Shown in pieces: positions 19,266-30,722 of a stretch of DNA of 64,000 nucleotides. The translations under genes and the position numbers were made by a program. This stretch comes from Aggregatibacter actinomycetemcomitans. Lineage in GTDB: Bacteria > Pseudomonadota > Gammaproteobacteria > Enterobacterales > Pasteurellaceae. Location of the stretch: positions 310,001 through 374,000 of the forward strand of contig NZ_NRDF01000001.1 of assembly GCF_003130205.1 (NCBI RefSeq). Reading direction: 5' to 3'. Position 1 is the first letter of the stretch; each line of letters starts with the position of its first letter. The notes beneath the pieces were generated by a model that did no database searches, was not told the DNA's origin, and was given only the letters and a program-made list of their open reading frames with translations.

Positions 19266-20275
19266 TATTGTCCTTGGTGCAGTAACTGCACTGCCTGTTC
19301 TTTTGACAAATCAATATGATAGAACAGCTGATAAAACCGTTGCACTTCGGGCGCAAAATCGTCCATCGGTTTATTGCTTAATAAATGTTGCAACCACCGC
19401 ACGCCGAGCAAACGATTCAATCCCGGCGGAGAATCCAACCAACCGAAAGGCACATTGGGAATGAAAAAAACGCGCTGATTTTTGACCGCACTTAATTGCT
19501 GCCATTGAGGATTGTCTTTGATGGTTTGAAAGAATTCGGCGTATTGGGTCAAAATAACGTCGGGATTCCAAAGCAGAAGCTGTTCCATAGAAACCTGCGT
19601 TAACCCTTTATGTTCGCCCTCCACTACATTGCGCAAACCGACCAACTCCATGGCTTCCGTATGAATAGACCCTTTTTGCCCGGTTTGCAAACCGTCGGCA
19701 CTGCGCGCCAAATAGGTGGTTTGCTGTAAAACACCGGCAAAATCCACCGCACTTTTAAGGGTTTCCTCTGCATATTGCGCCTGTGGTTCCGTGAAGGTTT
19801 CCGCACCAAGTAATGTTCCCAGCTCACGCAAAGTTTTCGGCGTTTCGGCGAGTCTGCCGTCCAACAGTAAATAAGGCACGCCGGTTTGCGCAAAGGTGCG
19901 TTTCGCCTGATCGATATAATTCGGCGCCACATTGCCCACATCAATAATCAAATTCGGTTGCAACGCCACAATTTTTTCGGCGGAAAGCGTACTGCCTTTC
20001 CCGGCAATTTTGCCGATGGTGGGCAACGCCTGCTGTTGCGCCGGAAATAATTTGCCACCTTTGGATGCCATATTAAAACCCGCCAGCCCGACCATTTTTT
20101 GCGGCGCGGTCGCCAGCAATAGCACATCGCTCGGATTGCCGGCGCTTAAGACTTTTTCGATTTTTGACGCTGCCGGCAACTCCCCAGGAATAAAGACGGA
20201 AGGCACTTCCTGCGCCCAGAGGCTGCCGATAAATGTCAGCGGAAGCAGCAACCTAACCCATTTTTTCATCATCAT
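19265..20275 (-). CDS. Periplasmic binding protein, FecB/BtuF type
   Basis: 336 residues with a signal peptide (cleavage after LWAQ, about residue 22) and the class III binding-protein pattern, including VGLAGFNMASKGGKLFPAQ, NLIIDVGNVAPNYID and WNPDVILTQYAEFF. Three consecutive ATGs follow AGGAA; the third (20269) has the best spacing. It is the first gene of a unit with a permease and ATPase. Two ModE-like boxes lie in the divergent promoter region upstream. The ligand is unknown; the partner receptor resembles catecholate siderophore receptors. Confidence 0.85.
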   Translation of the reverse strand: MMMKKWVRLLLPLTFIGSLWAQEVPSVFIPGELPAASKIEKVLSAGNPSDVLLLATAPQKMVGLAGFNMASKGGKLFPAQQQALPTIGKIAGKGSTLSAEKIVALQPNLIIDVGNVAPNYIDQAKRTFAQTGVPYLLLDGRLAETPKTLRELGTLLGAETFTEPQAQYAEETLKSAVDFAGVLQQTTYLARSADGLQTGQKGSIHTEAMELVGLRNVVEGEHKGLTQVSMEQLLLWNPDVILTQYAEFFQTIKDNPQWQQLSAVKNQRVFFIPNVPFGWLDSPPGLNRLLGVRWLQHLLSNKPMDDFAPEVQRFYQLFYHIDLSKEQAVQLLHQGQ

Positions 20276-20363
20276 TTCCTTAAAGTGCGGTCATAAAATC
20301 CGATGGATTTTAAATCCGCTTTGCCATGTTCAACCTGTGTAAACGGCATGAATTTTACTAAAA

Positions 20364-20387
20364 CGCTATATATTTTCAAATATACTG
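20364..20387 (-). promoter_or_regulatory. ModE-like operator, proximal to binding-protein operon
   Basis: CGCTATAT-N8-ATATACTG, 24 bp and a nearly symmetrical inverted repeat. It is the best-formed of the five sites and lies 88 bp upstream of the leftward binding-protein gene, in the divergent intergenic region. Confidence 0.55.
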
Positions 20388-20421
20388 GCGAACTTTTCGT
20401 GATTTTTATTTATAATGGCAA

Positions 20422-20445
20422 CGCTATATTTTTAAATATACACTG
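20422..20445 (+). promoter_or_regulatory. ModE-like operator, proximal to rightward receptor unit
   Basis: CGCTATAT-N8-ATACACTG, located 34 bp upstream of the small membrane-protein gene at 20479. The left half is identical to the other copies; the right half is weaker. Confidence 0.5.
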
Positions 20446-20478
20446 TTATATTTTTCTCGCATTCTGTTGGGGGACATC

Positions 20479-20976
20479 ATGAAATTTGAGGTAATTTACA
20501 AATTCGTGCTGTTGTGTGTGCTGATTATCAGTTTGTTGTGCGTTGTGATAAGCGGTATCGGGCTTTTTTACGGTTGGCAGTTCGGCATGTTATTCCATGT
20601 TTATGTCAGCTTTGCCGCATTACTGGTCGCCGCGTTGTTACTGCATATTCTGAATCGTAAAAACAAACTGGCGAAGATCAATACCCAATTTGCCGATTTG
20701 GTCTTGCACAATAAATACCCGAGTTATTGCAATTTAGATCGCTTGATCATGACATTCGAGCACTTTTCCATTGTGCAAATTGCCGAACAGTTAAACCTGG
20801 ATTTAGATGTTCTACTAAAAGAACTCGCCGAAGGAAAAATAAACGTCAAAAATTCCCACCGCACTTTACGGGAGAATTTTCCCCATAATGATGAAAAGAT
20901 TTTTGCCGCCGTGACCATCGCGCTGCAACTTCGTTTCATTTCCCCGCGCTCTGCTTTTAACTTAAAAGGACATTAA
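20479..20976 (+). CDS. Small two-TM membrane protein next to TonB receptor
   Basis: A 165-residue protein with two N-terminal membrane segments (about residues 6-28 and 38-60) and a soluble C-terminal half rich in charged residues. The soluble half includes an HTH-like stretch (SIVQIAEQLNLDLDVLLKELAEGKI). I do not recognise a characterised family. A GGGGGA Shine-Dalgarno precedes ATG 20479, and the stop is one base before the receptor ATG, so the two genes form an operon. It may be an inner-membrane partner or sensor for the receptor's ligand; this is inference. Confidence 0.7.
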   Translation: MKFEVIYKFVLLCVLIISLLCVVISGIGLFYGWQFGMLFHVYVSFAALLVAALLLHILNRKNKLAKINTQFADLVLHNKYPSYCNLDRLIMTFEHFSIVQIAEQLNLDLDVLLKELAEGKINVKNSHRTLRENFPHNDEKIFAAVTIALQLRFISPRSAFNLKGH

Positions 20977-20977
20977 A

Positions 20978-22990
20978 ATGAAAAAGACACTGCTTTATAC
21001 CGCTATCGCTATGGCTTGCTTACCGGTGTATGCCGAAGAGGTTTTTACCCTTGGGCAAATTGAAGTGATTGCCGGTAAATCAACGGATTTAAGCACCACC
21101 TGCATTGAACAGGCTGATTTACAGAAAAACAATCAAACCAATGTCGCCGATGTGGCGAAAACCACACCAGGCGTATTTTTAGATCGTAGCGGCGCACGCA
21201 ACGAACATAATTTGTTGGTACGCGGATTTAAAGCCAACCGCGTGCCGGTGTTTATTGACAGCATTCCGGTGTATGTGCCCTATGACGGCAATATGGACAT
21301 CGGCCGTTTCACTACTTTCGACTTATCCCGCATTGATATTTCCAAAGGCGCAAGTTCCGTACTTTATGGCGCCAACACACTGGGCGGTGCGGTAAATCTC
21401 ATTACGCAAAAACCGACCAAAGCCTTTGAAGGCACACTCGGTTATGGTTTTGCTCACGGCAGAAGCGGCAGCACCGGTACAAACCAAACCTACTTTAATT
21501 TAGGCACGAAACAGGACTATTTTTACGCGCAGTTAAGCGGTTCATTTTTAGAAAAACAAGGGCTTCAACTTTCGCGTCATTATCATCAAATTTTACCCGG
21601 CGGTGATGACGGCGGGCGGGCGGAAAATTCCGTGCAACGGGATAAAAAACTCAGTTTGAAAGTGGCATTCACCCCAAACACAACGGATGAATATGCCTTA
21701 GTGCTTTCCACCCAGAAAGGCACGAAACAACAGCCGTTATATTCCGGCGAAACCGCCCGTGCCGAACGCTATTGGCGCTGGCCGCAATGGGATAAAGACA
21801 GCATTTATTTCTTATCTCACACAGAATTTGATTCACATAATATTTATTTGAATACCAAAGCGTTCTTTGACACCTTTAAAAATGAACCGGACAGCTTTGA
21901 TAACGCCGGCTTCAGCCGACAAACCGGTAGCAACCGCAACAGTTATTACCGCGATTATAGTTACGGCGCAGGCTTTGAATTAGGCGGCGATTTAACATTG
22001 AATGACACCTTGAAATTTTCCGCCGTATTAAAACAAGACGTTCATCGTGAGCATAATAGCAATGAACCAACCGCCGTGGATAAAGACCGCACTTATAGCT
22101 TCGGGTTGGAAAATACCTACCGTTTCAGCGAACGAACCAAATTGATTACCGGCATGAGTTTTGATCGCCGAGAAGCCAAACGGGCGGAAAATTATCAGGC
22201 GCGCTGCCCGACCACAAACGTGCGTTCGCAAAGTATTTGCCCGTTTAATGTCGCCGACAAAAATGTCTTTAATTATCAAATTAAATTGGTTCACAGTTTC
22301 GACGAGCAGGATGAATTCAGCCTGGGTTTTGCGAAGAAAACCCGCTTCCCGACCATGAAAGATCGCTATTCTTATCGGTTAAATCGGGCGGAACCTAATC
22401 CGTTCTTAGATCCTGAAATTGCTTACCACTAAGAAGCCGGCTATATGCGCACTTTCGGCGATTGGTTAAGACTGGACGGCGCGTTGTTCTATTCCGAAGT
22501 GCGTGATACCATTGAACTTGTGGCGCATCCGACGATTTCCAATAAAGAACAAAATCAAAACTACGGCAAAGAAGTGTTTAAAGGCGTGGAACTTGCCGCC
22601 GCGATTTTTGCGACGGATAACCTGACATTGGGTGCCAACTACACCTATACCCGCGCGAAAAATAAAACCTACGCGAACTTTATTGTGCGCGACATTCCGC
22701 GGCATAAATTCTTCGCTTATGTGGATTGGAAAATTGTGCCGAATCTTTCTCTTTACGTCAGCCAAGAGGCGGAACACGGTCGTTATAGCAGAGACGGTTT
22801 CGGCAGTCGGGCGCCGACGGTTAAACTTTCCGGCTTCGGCAACACCAATGCCAAACTCACTTACAACGTTACCGAACAATTCACCGTGGAAGCCGGCGTA
22901 TCCAACCTGTTTGATAAAAACTACTATTATGAAGCGGGTTATCCGGAAGCGGGACGGGTGTATTTTTCTAACTTGAAATACCGTTTTTAA
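20978..22990 (+). pseudogene. TonB-dependent receptor with in-frame TAA
   Basis: An outer-membrane receptor of about 670 codons. It has a signal peptide ending near VYAEE, a plug with VADVAKTTPGVFLDRSGAR, LLVRGFKANRVPVFIDSIPV and GASSVLYGANTLGGAVNLIT, and a barrel ending VYFSNLKYRF. A TAA at 22430-22432 interrupts one continuous frame between PEIAYH and EAGYMRTFGDW. Receptors of this type usually have Tyr at this position, so TAC/TAT to TAA or CAA to TAA is the likely change. About 184 C-terminal residues follow the stop, including several barrel strands. It is paired with the small membrane protein and sits under a ModE-like box. Confidence 0.85.
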
Positions 22991-23013
22991 CGTTCTGTTT
23001 AGCGATAAAAATT

Positions 23014-23042
23014 GAGCCTTGCAATGACAAGGCTCATTTATT
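23014..23042 (+). terminator. Terminator after TonB receptor
   Basis: GAGCCTTG-caatga-CAAGGCTC is followed by ATTTATTTTT. It is a clear rho-independent terminator for the rightward receptor unit. Confidence 0.85.
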
Positions 23043-23078
23043 TTTAGGGATAAAGTGCGGTTGTTTTTCGCCGCATTT

Positions 23079-23495
23079 TTAATCCGCCTTTAACGCATAT
23101 TTGCCGGAGCCTAAAAGCATAACGGCAATAAACGTAAACAAGAAAGTCGCAATGCCTTCTGCAGTCCATGAACCGACTTTAGTTAACGTGAAGAGCTCGG
23201 CGGAATACATTAAAATCATGATGACCACCGAACCGCTCGCAGCAATAAACGCGGCGATACGGGTATAAACCCCTAAAATCATTAGAACCGGTGCAACAAC
23301 TTCTGCCAAATAAGCAAGGTATGCAAATGATGCCGGTAAACCGAATTCCATAAACTTCATAGCGACAAAATCTACACCGGTTTTTAATTTATGCACGCCG
23401 TGTAGTAAAAATAACACTGAAAAACCGACACGTAAAATAAGTTTAGCCAGTTCAGGTAAATCAACAAGTTGATTAAATTTTTTCACAATAGACAT
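23079..23495 (-). CDS. DoxX-family membrane protein
   Basis: A 138-residue inner-membrane protein with four predicted membrane segments and the DoxX/DoxD-type opening LAKLILRVGFSVLFLLHGVHKL. The family is associated with redox and thiosulfate-related membrane complexes, but most members are uncharacterised. The start ATG 23495 follows GAGGAG. It converges on the TonB receptor and has its own promoter region, containing a ModE-like inverted repeat at 23544-23567. This suggests co-regulation with the upstream uptake genes. Confidence 0.8.
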   Translation of the reverse strand: MSIVKKFNQLVDLPELAKLILRVGFSVLFLLHGVHKLKTGVDFVAMKFMEFGLPASFAYLAYLAEVVAPVLMILGVYTRIAAFIAASGSVVIMILMYSAELFTLTKVGSWTAEGIATFLFTFIAVMLLGSGKYALKAD

Positions 23496-23543
23496 TTAAA
23501 TCTCCTCAAAAATATAAAAAATGCTATTTTATTGTAACAAAAT

Positions 23544-23567
23544 TGCTACATATTTATCAATATAGCT
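23544..23567 (-). promoter_or_regulatory. ModE-like inverted repeat upstream of doxX
   Basis: TGCTACAT-N8-ATATAGCT, 24 bp with well-matched inverted half-sites. It lies 48 bp upstream of the DoxX ATG and about 100 bp upstream of ttcA on the other strand. The geometry is the same as the other four ModE-like boxes, although the outermost base differs. Confidence 0.45.
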
Positions 23568-23671
23568 TATAGAAAAGCTGTTTTTCCCAATCTTCAATAA
23601 TTGGATTACACAAACCCCGTCGGCTCATATATAATATGCCGCTTTTTACGCAATCCGATACAGACAATCCT

Positions 23672-24601
23672 ATGACAGTAACGCAAACCGAAAAGAAACA
23701 AAGCTATAATTTAAATAAATTGCAAAAACGCTTACGCCGAAATGTGGGAAATGCCATTGCCGACTTTAATATGATCGAAGAAGACGACAAGGTGATGGTG
23801 TGTTTATCCGGCGGGAAAGACAGCTATACACTGTTGGATATTTTACTCAATTTACAACAAAATGCGCCGATAAACTTCAAGATTGTAGCGGTTAATTTAG
23901 ACCAAAAACAACCGGGCTTTCCGAAACATATTTTGCCTGAATATCTGCAACGTATCGGGGTGGATTACAAAATCGTGGAAGAAAACACTTACGGCGTCGT
24001 GAAAGAAAAAATTCCGGAAGGCAAAACCACTTGCTCCCTCTGCTCCCGTTTACGCCGCGGGATTTTATATCGTACAGCAACGGAACTCGGCGCCACCAAA
24101 ATTGCCTTAGGACACCACCGAGACGATATGTTGGCGACCCTCTTTTTAAATATGTTTTACGGCGGAAAATTAAAATCTATGCCGCCAAAATTGATTTCCG
24201 ACGACGGTAAACAAATCGTCATTCGTCCGTTGGCTTACTGCAAAGAAAAAGACATTGAAAAATACGCTGTCGCAAAAGCCTTTCCGATTATTCCTTGTAA
24301 TCTGTGCGGTTCGCAACCGAATCTGCAACGCCAAGTGGTAAAAGAAATGCTGAATGGCTGGGATCGCCAATATCCGGGACGCCTGGAAACCATGTTCAGC
24401 GCCATGCAAAATATCACGCTGTCCCATTTATGCGATCCAAAACTTTTTGATTTTAAAGGCATTAAACACGGTCAATTGATTGAAGGTGTGGAAGGTGATA
24501 CGGCATTTGATGAAGAAAACATCACACCGATGCAATTTGGTGATGAAGATCAGGCGGATTTCAGCGAGCAGGAAATGATTGCCTTTAAGGAAGTGCGGTA
24601 G
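23672..24601 (+). CDS. ttcA: tRNA 2-thiocytidine biosynthesis protein TtcA
   Basis: 309 residues from ATG 23672, chosen because the sequence from there lines up with E. coli TtcA ([15 protein letters not shown]). The PP-loop motif SGGKDS (about residues 49-54) adenylates the base. CSLCSR and CNLCGS supply the cysteines for the Fe-S cluster. The enzyme inserts sulfur at C32 of certain tRNAs. An upstream in-frame ATG at 23636 would add 12 unrelated residues. It is monocistronic and ends in a bidirectional terminator shared with nlpC. Confidence 0.95.
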   Translation: MTVTQTEKKQSYNLNKLQKRLRRNVGNAIADFNMIEEDDKVMVCLSGGKDSYTLLDILLNLQQNAPINFKIVAVNLDQKQPGFPKHILPEYLQRIGVDYKIVEENTYGVVKEKIPEGKTTCSLCSRLRRGILYRTATELGATKIALGHHRDDMLATLFLNMFYGGKLKSMPPKLISDDGKQIVIRPLAYCKEKDIEKYAVAKAFPIIPCNLCGSQPNLQRQVVKEMLNGWDRQYPGRLETMFSAMQNITLSHLCDPKLFDFKGIKHGQLIEGVEGDTAFDEENITPMQFGDEDQADFSEQEMIAFKEVR

Positions 24602-24647
24602 AAAAACGTTGGAAAAAATGACCGCACTTGTACGGCGATACGCAAAC

Positions 24648-24680
24648 AAAAAATCGCGGTTTTTACGCCGCGATTTTTAT
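24648..24680. terminator. Bidirectional terminator between ttcA and nlpC
   Basis: AAAAATCGCGG-N8-CCGCGATTTTT has A- and T-runs on both sides and serves the two converging genes. Confidence 0.85.
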
Positions 24681-24695
24681 AGAAATTTGATGTGA

Positions 24696-25184
24696 TTAAA
24701 TTCGTCTTGCCTGCCAATATGCCTTACGCCAATAATCGCTGTTCAACGAGGAATAAATCACGCCGCCTTTGGTGGACGCGTGCAGGAATTTGTCTTCCTT
24801 CACATAAATGCCCACATGATAGCCATGGGGACCGCGACCGGTTTTAAAGAACACCAAATCACCGGTTTGAATATCGCCTTTTTCGATATATTGACCGTAA
24901 TTTGCCTGATCTTTGGTTTGCCGTGGCAATTTTATGCCGAAACGATCAAAAAAGGTGGTTTGCACGAAACCGGAGCAATCCACGCCACTCCGGCTTTGCC
25001 CGCCGATACGATACGGCGTTCCCGCCCATTCGTATTGCTGTTCGCTTAAAAGCGCAATAGCCATAATGGGATCGTTTATCTGCCCTTTGTAATTAATCCG
25101 TGAGGATTTCGACGGTCCGCCGGAACAGGCGGCTAACGCCAAGACAGAACAGCAAATAAGTAGAGATTTAAAAGAAATACGCAT
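24696..25184 (-). CDS. nlpC: NlpC/P60 endopeptidase lipoprotein
   Basis: A 162-residue lipoprotein: signal peptide with lipobox LAAC (Cys20), then an NlpC/P60 domain with catalytic Cys70 (GVDCSGF), His123 (YHVGIY) and His135 (FLHAS). It resembles E. coli NlpC along its whole length, including the C-terminal YWQARRI. It is expected to cut stem peptides of peptidoglycan from an outer-membrane anchor. It lies just downstream of ihfA, as nlpC lies in the ihfA region of E. coli, although the btu genes are absent here. Confidence 0.9.
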   Translation of the reverse strand: MRISFKSLLICCSVLALAACSGGPSKSSRINYKGQINDPIMAIALLSEQQYEWAGTPYRIGGQSRSGVDCSGFVQTTFFDRFGIKLPRQTKDQANYGQYIEKGDIQTGDLVFFKTGRGPHGYHVGIYVKEDKFLHASTKGGVIYSSLNSDYWRKAYWQARRI

Positions 25185-25236
25185 AAATCATCCATAACAA
25201 AAAGCTACCGACAATGACTTGCGGTAGCTCGTTTAT

Positions 25237-25533
25237 TTAAGCTTTTGGTTTGACCTTTTCAACCCGGTTACGCAATTTTTGTCCCGGTTTGAACACCACC
25301 ACACGGCGGGCGGAAACTGGCACGCTTTCACCGGTTTTCGGATTTCTGCCCGGACGGGAGGCTTTATCGCGTAATTCAAAATTACCAAAACCGGATAATT
25401 TCACGTCATTTCCTGTTTCCAAAGCCACACGGATTTCTTCAAAAAAGCTTTCGACCAAATCCTTTGCTTCACGTTTACTGAGATGGAATTTCTCAATAAG
25501 ATTTTCGGCGAGTTCTACTTTAGTTAATGTCAT
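25237..25533 (-). CDS. ihfA: Integration host factor subunit alpha
   Basis: 98 residues with the DNABII signature [22 protein letters not shown] (given here only as landmark: [10 protein letters not shown], then [10 protein letters not shown] at about residues 46-71). It is the alpha subunit of the DNA-bending heterodimer used in transcription and recombination. It starts 3 bp after the pheT stop and is co-transcribed with pheST, as in E. coli. Confidence 0.95.
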   Translation of the reverse strand: MTLTKVELAENLIEKFHLSKREAKDLVESFFEEIRVALETGNDVKLSGFGNFELRDKASRPGRNPKTGESVPVSARRVVVFKPGQKLRNRVEKVKPKA

Positions 25534-25536
25534 AGT

Positions 25537-27927
25537 TTAATCTCTCAAATAAGCATTAAAACGTTGTTTTAACTCAGATAATACCGTTGAAATTACCGCG
25601 TTAATTTCATCTTCTTCAAGGGTTTTTTCATTATCTTGAATTACTAAGCTGATAGCTAAGCTCTTATGCCCTGCAGCAACACCAGTTCCGTGGTAAACAT
25701 CAAATAAATTGATTTGGGTTAATTTATCTCCGCCTGCTGTGCGACACGCTTCCAGCACGTCATTTGCAGGGATGTTATCCGCAACCACAATCGCCAAATC
25801 ACGACGGTTAGCCGGGAAACGGGAAATTTCTTTGGCGCGGGCGACTTCTCGTCGAGAAATGTGTGCGACCGAAATTTCACAAACAAATGCTTTTCCGGTA
25901 AGCCCAATTTTTTGCGCAATAGTTGGGTGAAGTTGACCGATAAATCCGATTTCTTCACCATCCAGCATAATGGCCGCAGATTGACCTGGATGTAATGCTG
26001 TGTATGATTTTGCTACAAATTTTGCCCGATTTCCAGCAGAACTTAACGAAAGTAGGTTTTCAATGTAACCTTTTAAGTCGTAGAAATCTGCCGGAACGGC
26101 TTTTTCGCTCCATTGTTCGTTGGTTTTCGAACCTGTCATTACCGCCGCAAAAACCGGTTCTTGACGCACGCCGAATTCGGCTTTCTCATCCGGGATAAAA
26201 CGTAAACCGTGCTCAAACAAACGCACGCGGGTTTGTTGGCGGTTTTGATTATAAATCACCGCCCCCAATAAACCGGTCAATAATGAAACGCGCATGGCGG
26301 ACATTTCAACGGAAATCGGGTTCGGTAAAACCATCGGTTTAACATCAGGATGCAGCAAACTTTGGATTTTCGGATCAACGAAGCTATAAGTAATGGCTTC
26401 ATAAAAATCACAACTGGTTAGAGCAGCTTTAATGCGAGATAGTTCAATATCCGCTTCTTTATGTTCACGCATACGTAAATGCGCCAGCGGTGCATTATTC
26501 GGAATGCTGTTATAGCCGTAAATTCGTGCAATTTCTTCAATTAAATCTTCGGCAATTTCAATATCAAAACGCCAAGAAGGCGCAACTGCCGTCCAAGTAT
26601 CATTGGCGTAAGACACCTGTAAACCAAGGCGTTGCAGAATCTCCGTAACGGTTTCGGTAGCAATATGATGACCAAGTAACGCATCTAATTTGTGACGTTG
26701 TAATGTAACTTGTTGACGTGTCGGCAAATATTGTTCATTTACCGCTTCGCAAATTTCACCGGCTTCACCACCGCAGATGTCAAGTAAAAGTGCGGTCGCT
26801 CTTTCCATCGCTTTGCGCGGCAATTCAAAATCCACACCGCGTTCAAAACGGTGGGAAGAATCGGTGTGTAAACCATATTGACGGGCGCGACCGGTAATCG
26901 CCAACGGTGCGAAGAATGCCGCTTCTAAAATCACATCTTTTGTGGTTTCCGCATTCACGCCGCTGGCTTCGCCGCCGAAAATCCCCGCCATTGCCAATGC
27001 GCCTTTTTGATCGGCGATAACCAGCGTATTCGGCTGTAATTTCGCCGTAGTGCCATCCAGTAACACCAATTCTTCGTTCTCTTTCGCCATGCGAACCTGA
27101 ACCGGTTGCGCCACTTTCGCCATATCAAAAGCGTGCATCGGTTGACCTAATTCCAGCAAAACATAGTTGGTGACGTCCACAATCGGATCAATAGAACGAA
27201 TGCCGCAGCGACGTAATTTTTCCTGCATCCACATCGGCGATTGGGCTTTTACGTTGACATTTCGCACCACACGCAATAAATAACGCGGGCAGGCTTCCAG
27301 CGCCAATACATCAATTTGTACTTTATCGCTAATGGTAGGTTGAACCGCCTCAAAGTGCGGTGAATTTTCGTGGAGTTTATTAACTACCGCCAATTCACGC
27401 GCGACACCGGCAATGCTTAAGCAGTCGGCACGGTTTGGCGTTAAACTGATTTCAATAGCATTGTCGTCTAATTTCAAATAATCACGTAAATTTGTCCCAA
27501 TCGGTGCATCTTGCGGCAATTCGATAATGCCGTTAGCGTCGGATTCAATGCCTAATTCGCTGAATGAGCAAAGCATACCTTCGGAAGGTTGACCGCGTAA
27601 TTTGGTTTTCTTGATTTTGAAATCGCCCGGTAATTCTGCGCCTTCTACCGCACAAGCCACTTTCAACCCTTGGCGGCAATTCGATGCGCCGCACACAATA
27701 TCCAATAAACGCTCGCCGCCTACATTTACTTTGGTGACGCGTAATTTATCCGCATCGGGGTGTTGCGCGCATTCCACCACCTCACCCACGACAACACCGG
27801 TGAAATCGCCGGCAACCTTTTCCACGCCGTCAACTTCCAAACCCAACATGGTAATTTGGTCGCAAAGTTGCTCCGTGGAAATTGCCGGATTAACCCATTC
27901 GCGTACCCATTGTTCACTAAATTTCAT
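25537..27927 (-). CDS. pheT: Phenylalanyl-tRNA synthetase beta subunit
   Basis: 796 residues, full length for the family (E. coli 795). The N-terminal EMAP/tRNA-binding domain (about 39-150), B3/B4 editing domain, B5 domain and C-terminal anticodon-binding FDX-ACB domain are present and the frame is uninterrupted. It forms the alpha2-beta2 synthetase with PheS. It sits between pheS and ihfA in the conserved pheS-pheT-ihfA operon. Confidence 0.97.
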   Translation of the reverse strand: MKFSEQWVREWVNPAISTEQLCDQITMLGLEVDGVEKVAGDFTGVVVGEVVECAQHPDADKLRVTKVNVGGERLLDIVCGASNCRQGLKVACAVEGAELPGDFKIKKTKLRGQPSEGMLCSFSELGIESDANGIIELPQDAPIGTNLRDYLKLDDNAIEISLTPNRADCLSIAGVARELAVVNKLHENSPHFEAVQPTISDKVQIDVLALEACPRYLLRVVRNVNVKAQSPMWMQEKLRRCGIRSIDPIVDVTNYVLLELGQPMHAFDMAKVAQPVQVRMAKENEELVLLDGTTAKLQPNTLVIADQKGALAMAGIFGGEASGVNAETTKDVILEAAFFAPLAITGRARQYGLHTDSSHRFERGVDFELPRKAMERATALLLDICGGEAGEICEAVNEQYLPTRQQVTLQRHKLDALLGHHIATETVTEILQRLGLQVSYANDTWTAVAPSWRFDIEIAEDLIEEIARIYGYNSIPNNAPLAHLRMREHKEADIELSRIKAALTSCDFYEAITYSFVDPKIQSLLHPDVKPMVLPNPISVEMSAMRVSLLTGLLGAVIYNQNRQQTRVRLFEHGLRFIPDEKAEFGVRQEPVFAAVMTGSKTNEQWSEKAVPADFYDLKGYIENLLSLSSAGNRAKFVAKSYTALHPGQSAAIMLDGEEIGFIGQLHPTIAQKIGLTGKAFVCEISVAHISRREVARAKEISRFPANRRDLAIVVADNIPANDVLEACRTAGGDKLTQINLFDVYHGTGVAAGHKSLAISLVIQDNEKTLEEDEINAVISTVLSELKQRFNAYLRD

Positions 27928-27946
27928 ACTTATCTCTCACTCAAAA

Positions 27947-28948
<1,002 letters not shown>

Positions 28949-29148
28949 TCATGTTCGATTTATCTGAAAAAATGCCTGCAATGATAATATTAACTGCTTA
29001 GAAAATCACGCAATTTATCACGTTTTGCGTAAATTATTCGTGAGTGGGAAAGGGTACCGATGAAAAAACACATAAAAAAACAACCGCACTTTAAAAAGTG
29101 AGAAAAACTTTAATGCTGAATCTATTAAGCCGATTTCTTATAGACAAA

Positions 29149-29178
29149 AAAATAGAGGCTTCAAAAACCTCTATTTCG
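29149..29178 (-). terminator. Terminator of htpX
   Basis: AATAGAGG-N9-CCTCTATT with a run of T on the minus strand, just beyond the htpX stop. Confidence 0.8.
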
Positions 29179-29196
29179 TATCGGTAAAATGACATT

Positions 29197-30072
29197 TTAT
29201 AACTGACGTAACTGTTGCAACGCTTCAATACGTTTTTCCAACGGCGGGTGGCTCAGGAATAATTCTTTCAAACCGCCGCCACGTTTACCGTTAATAGCAA
29301 ATGCCGCTAAGGCGGAACCTTCTAATTCTTGCGGTTCATGCAAACTTTGCAGGCGTTTTAACGCATCAATCATTTTTTGTTTGCCCACCAAATTTGCCGA
29401 ACCGGCATCCGCTCTGAATTCGCGCTGACGGGAGAACCACATGGCGATCATACTCGCCAAGAAACCGAATACCACTTCCAATAGCATGGACACCAAGAAA
29501 TAACCGCCGGAATTGCTTGAACTTTCGCTGCCTTGGTTACGGGAATTGGCGATTACATTCGCGATTATGCGTGACAGGAAAATGACGAAGGTATTCAACA
29601 CGCCTTGCAACAATGCCATTGTGACCATGTCACCGTTTTTAATGTGGCTCACTTCATGCGCCAATACCGCTTCCGCTTCACCGCGCGTCATTTTATTTAG
29701 AAGACCGCTACTGACGGCGACCAGCGAATTATTTTTGCTCGCACCGGTGGCAAACGCGTTGACATCGGCGGAATGATAAATAGCCACTTCAGGACGTGGT
29801 AAGCCGGCACGTTCTGCCTGTGAATATACGGTATCCACCAACCAACGTTCGGTTTCATTACGCGGTTGTTGAATCACTTCCGCACCGACGGCACGAATCG
29901 CCATGGTTTTAGACATAAATAAGGAAATGATGGAACCGGCAAAACCGAATAGTGCCGCGAAAATCATTAAACCCGATGCATCACGGGCTTGAATGCCGGT
30001 TAAAGATAAAATGATGTTGAAAACCAGTAAAACCGCCATGTTTGTGGCTAAGAAAAGTAAAATGCGCATCAT
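29197..30072 (-). CDS. htpX: Membrane zinc protease HtpX
   Basis: 291 residues from ATG 30072 ([11 protein letters not shown], matching the E. coli HtpX start). The longer reading to 30180 adds 36 unsupported residues. Two N-terminal membrane segments are followed by HEVSH (the zinc HExxH motif) and two further hydrophobic segments. It degrades misfolded inner-membrane proteins. No sigma-32 promoter could be assigned with confidence upstream. Confidence 0.95.
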   Translation of the reverse strand: MMRILLFLATNMAVLLVFNIILSLTGIQARDASGLMIFAALFGFAGSIISLFMSKTMAIRAVGAEVIQQPRNETERWLVDTVYSQAERAGLPRPEVAIYHSADVNAFATGASKNNSLVAVSSGLLNKMTRGEAEAVLAHEVSHIKNGDMVTMALLQGVLNTFVIFLSRIIANVIANSRNQGSESSSNSGGYFLVSMLLEVVFGFLASMIAMWFSRQREFRADAGSANLVGKQKMIDALKRLQSLHEPQELEGSALAAFAINGKRGGGLKELFLSHPPLEKRIEALQQLRQL

Positions 30073-30200
30073 AGATAAAAACTCCCTAAATAAAATAATA
30101 ATGAAAATATGCTTGGCTATAATGGCGATAAAAACAGGAAAATCAAGTATCCTGATGAATTTTCTACGGAAGAATGGCAATTTAATGGGAAAACAGGCGA

Positions 30201-30299
30201 AAAAGTGCGGTCACAAAAAACAACGTTTTTTGAACGTTGGCTTTGCCAACGGCCCCGTTAGGGGTGAACAAACGAGAGATCGAGTTTGTGAATAATTTT
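30201..30299 (-). repeat. 98-bp terminator-like repeat, copy 1 (after rnpB)
   Basis: Reading on the minus strand, downstream of rnpB, the element holds three stacked hairpins: CCCCTAACGGGG, GTTGGCAAAGCCAAC and AACGTTcaaaaAACGTT followed by T6, then an uptake-signal word. A nearly identical inverted copy (about two differences) lies at 32577-32674, downstream of kdsC. It probably terminates rnpB. Confidence 0.8.
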
Positions 30300-30325
30300 A
30301 ACGATGTTTTTTAAAAAGAAAAATA

Positions 30326-30709
<384 letters not shown>

Positions 30710-30716
30710 GGCGCAC

Positions 30717-30722
30717 AGTATA
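30717..30722 (-). promoter_or_regulatory. rnpB: -10 box of rnpB
   Basis: TATACT on the minus strand, 7 bp before the predicted RNA 5' end. The -35 region is weak. Confidence 0.55.
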
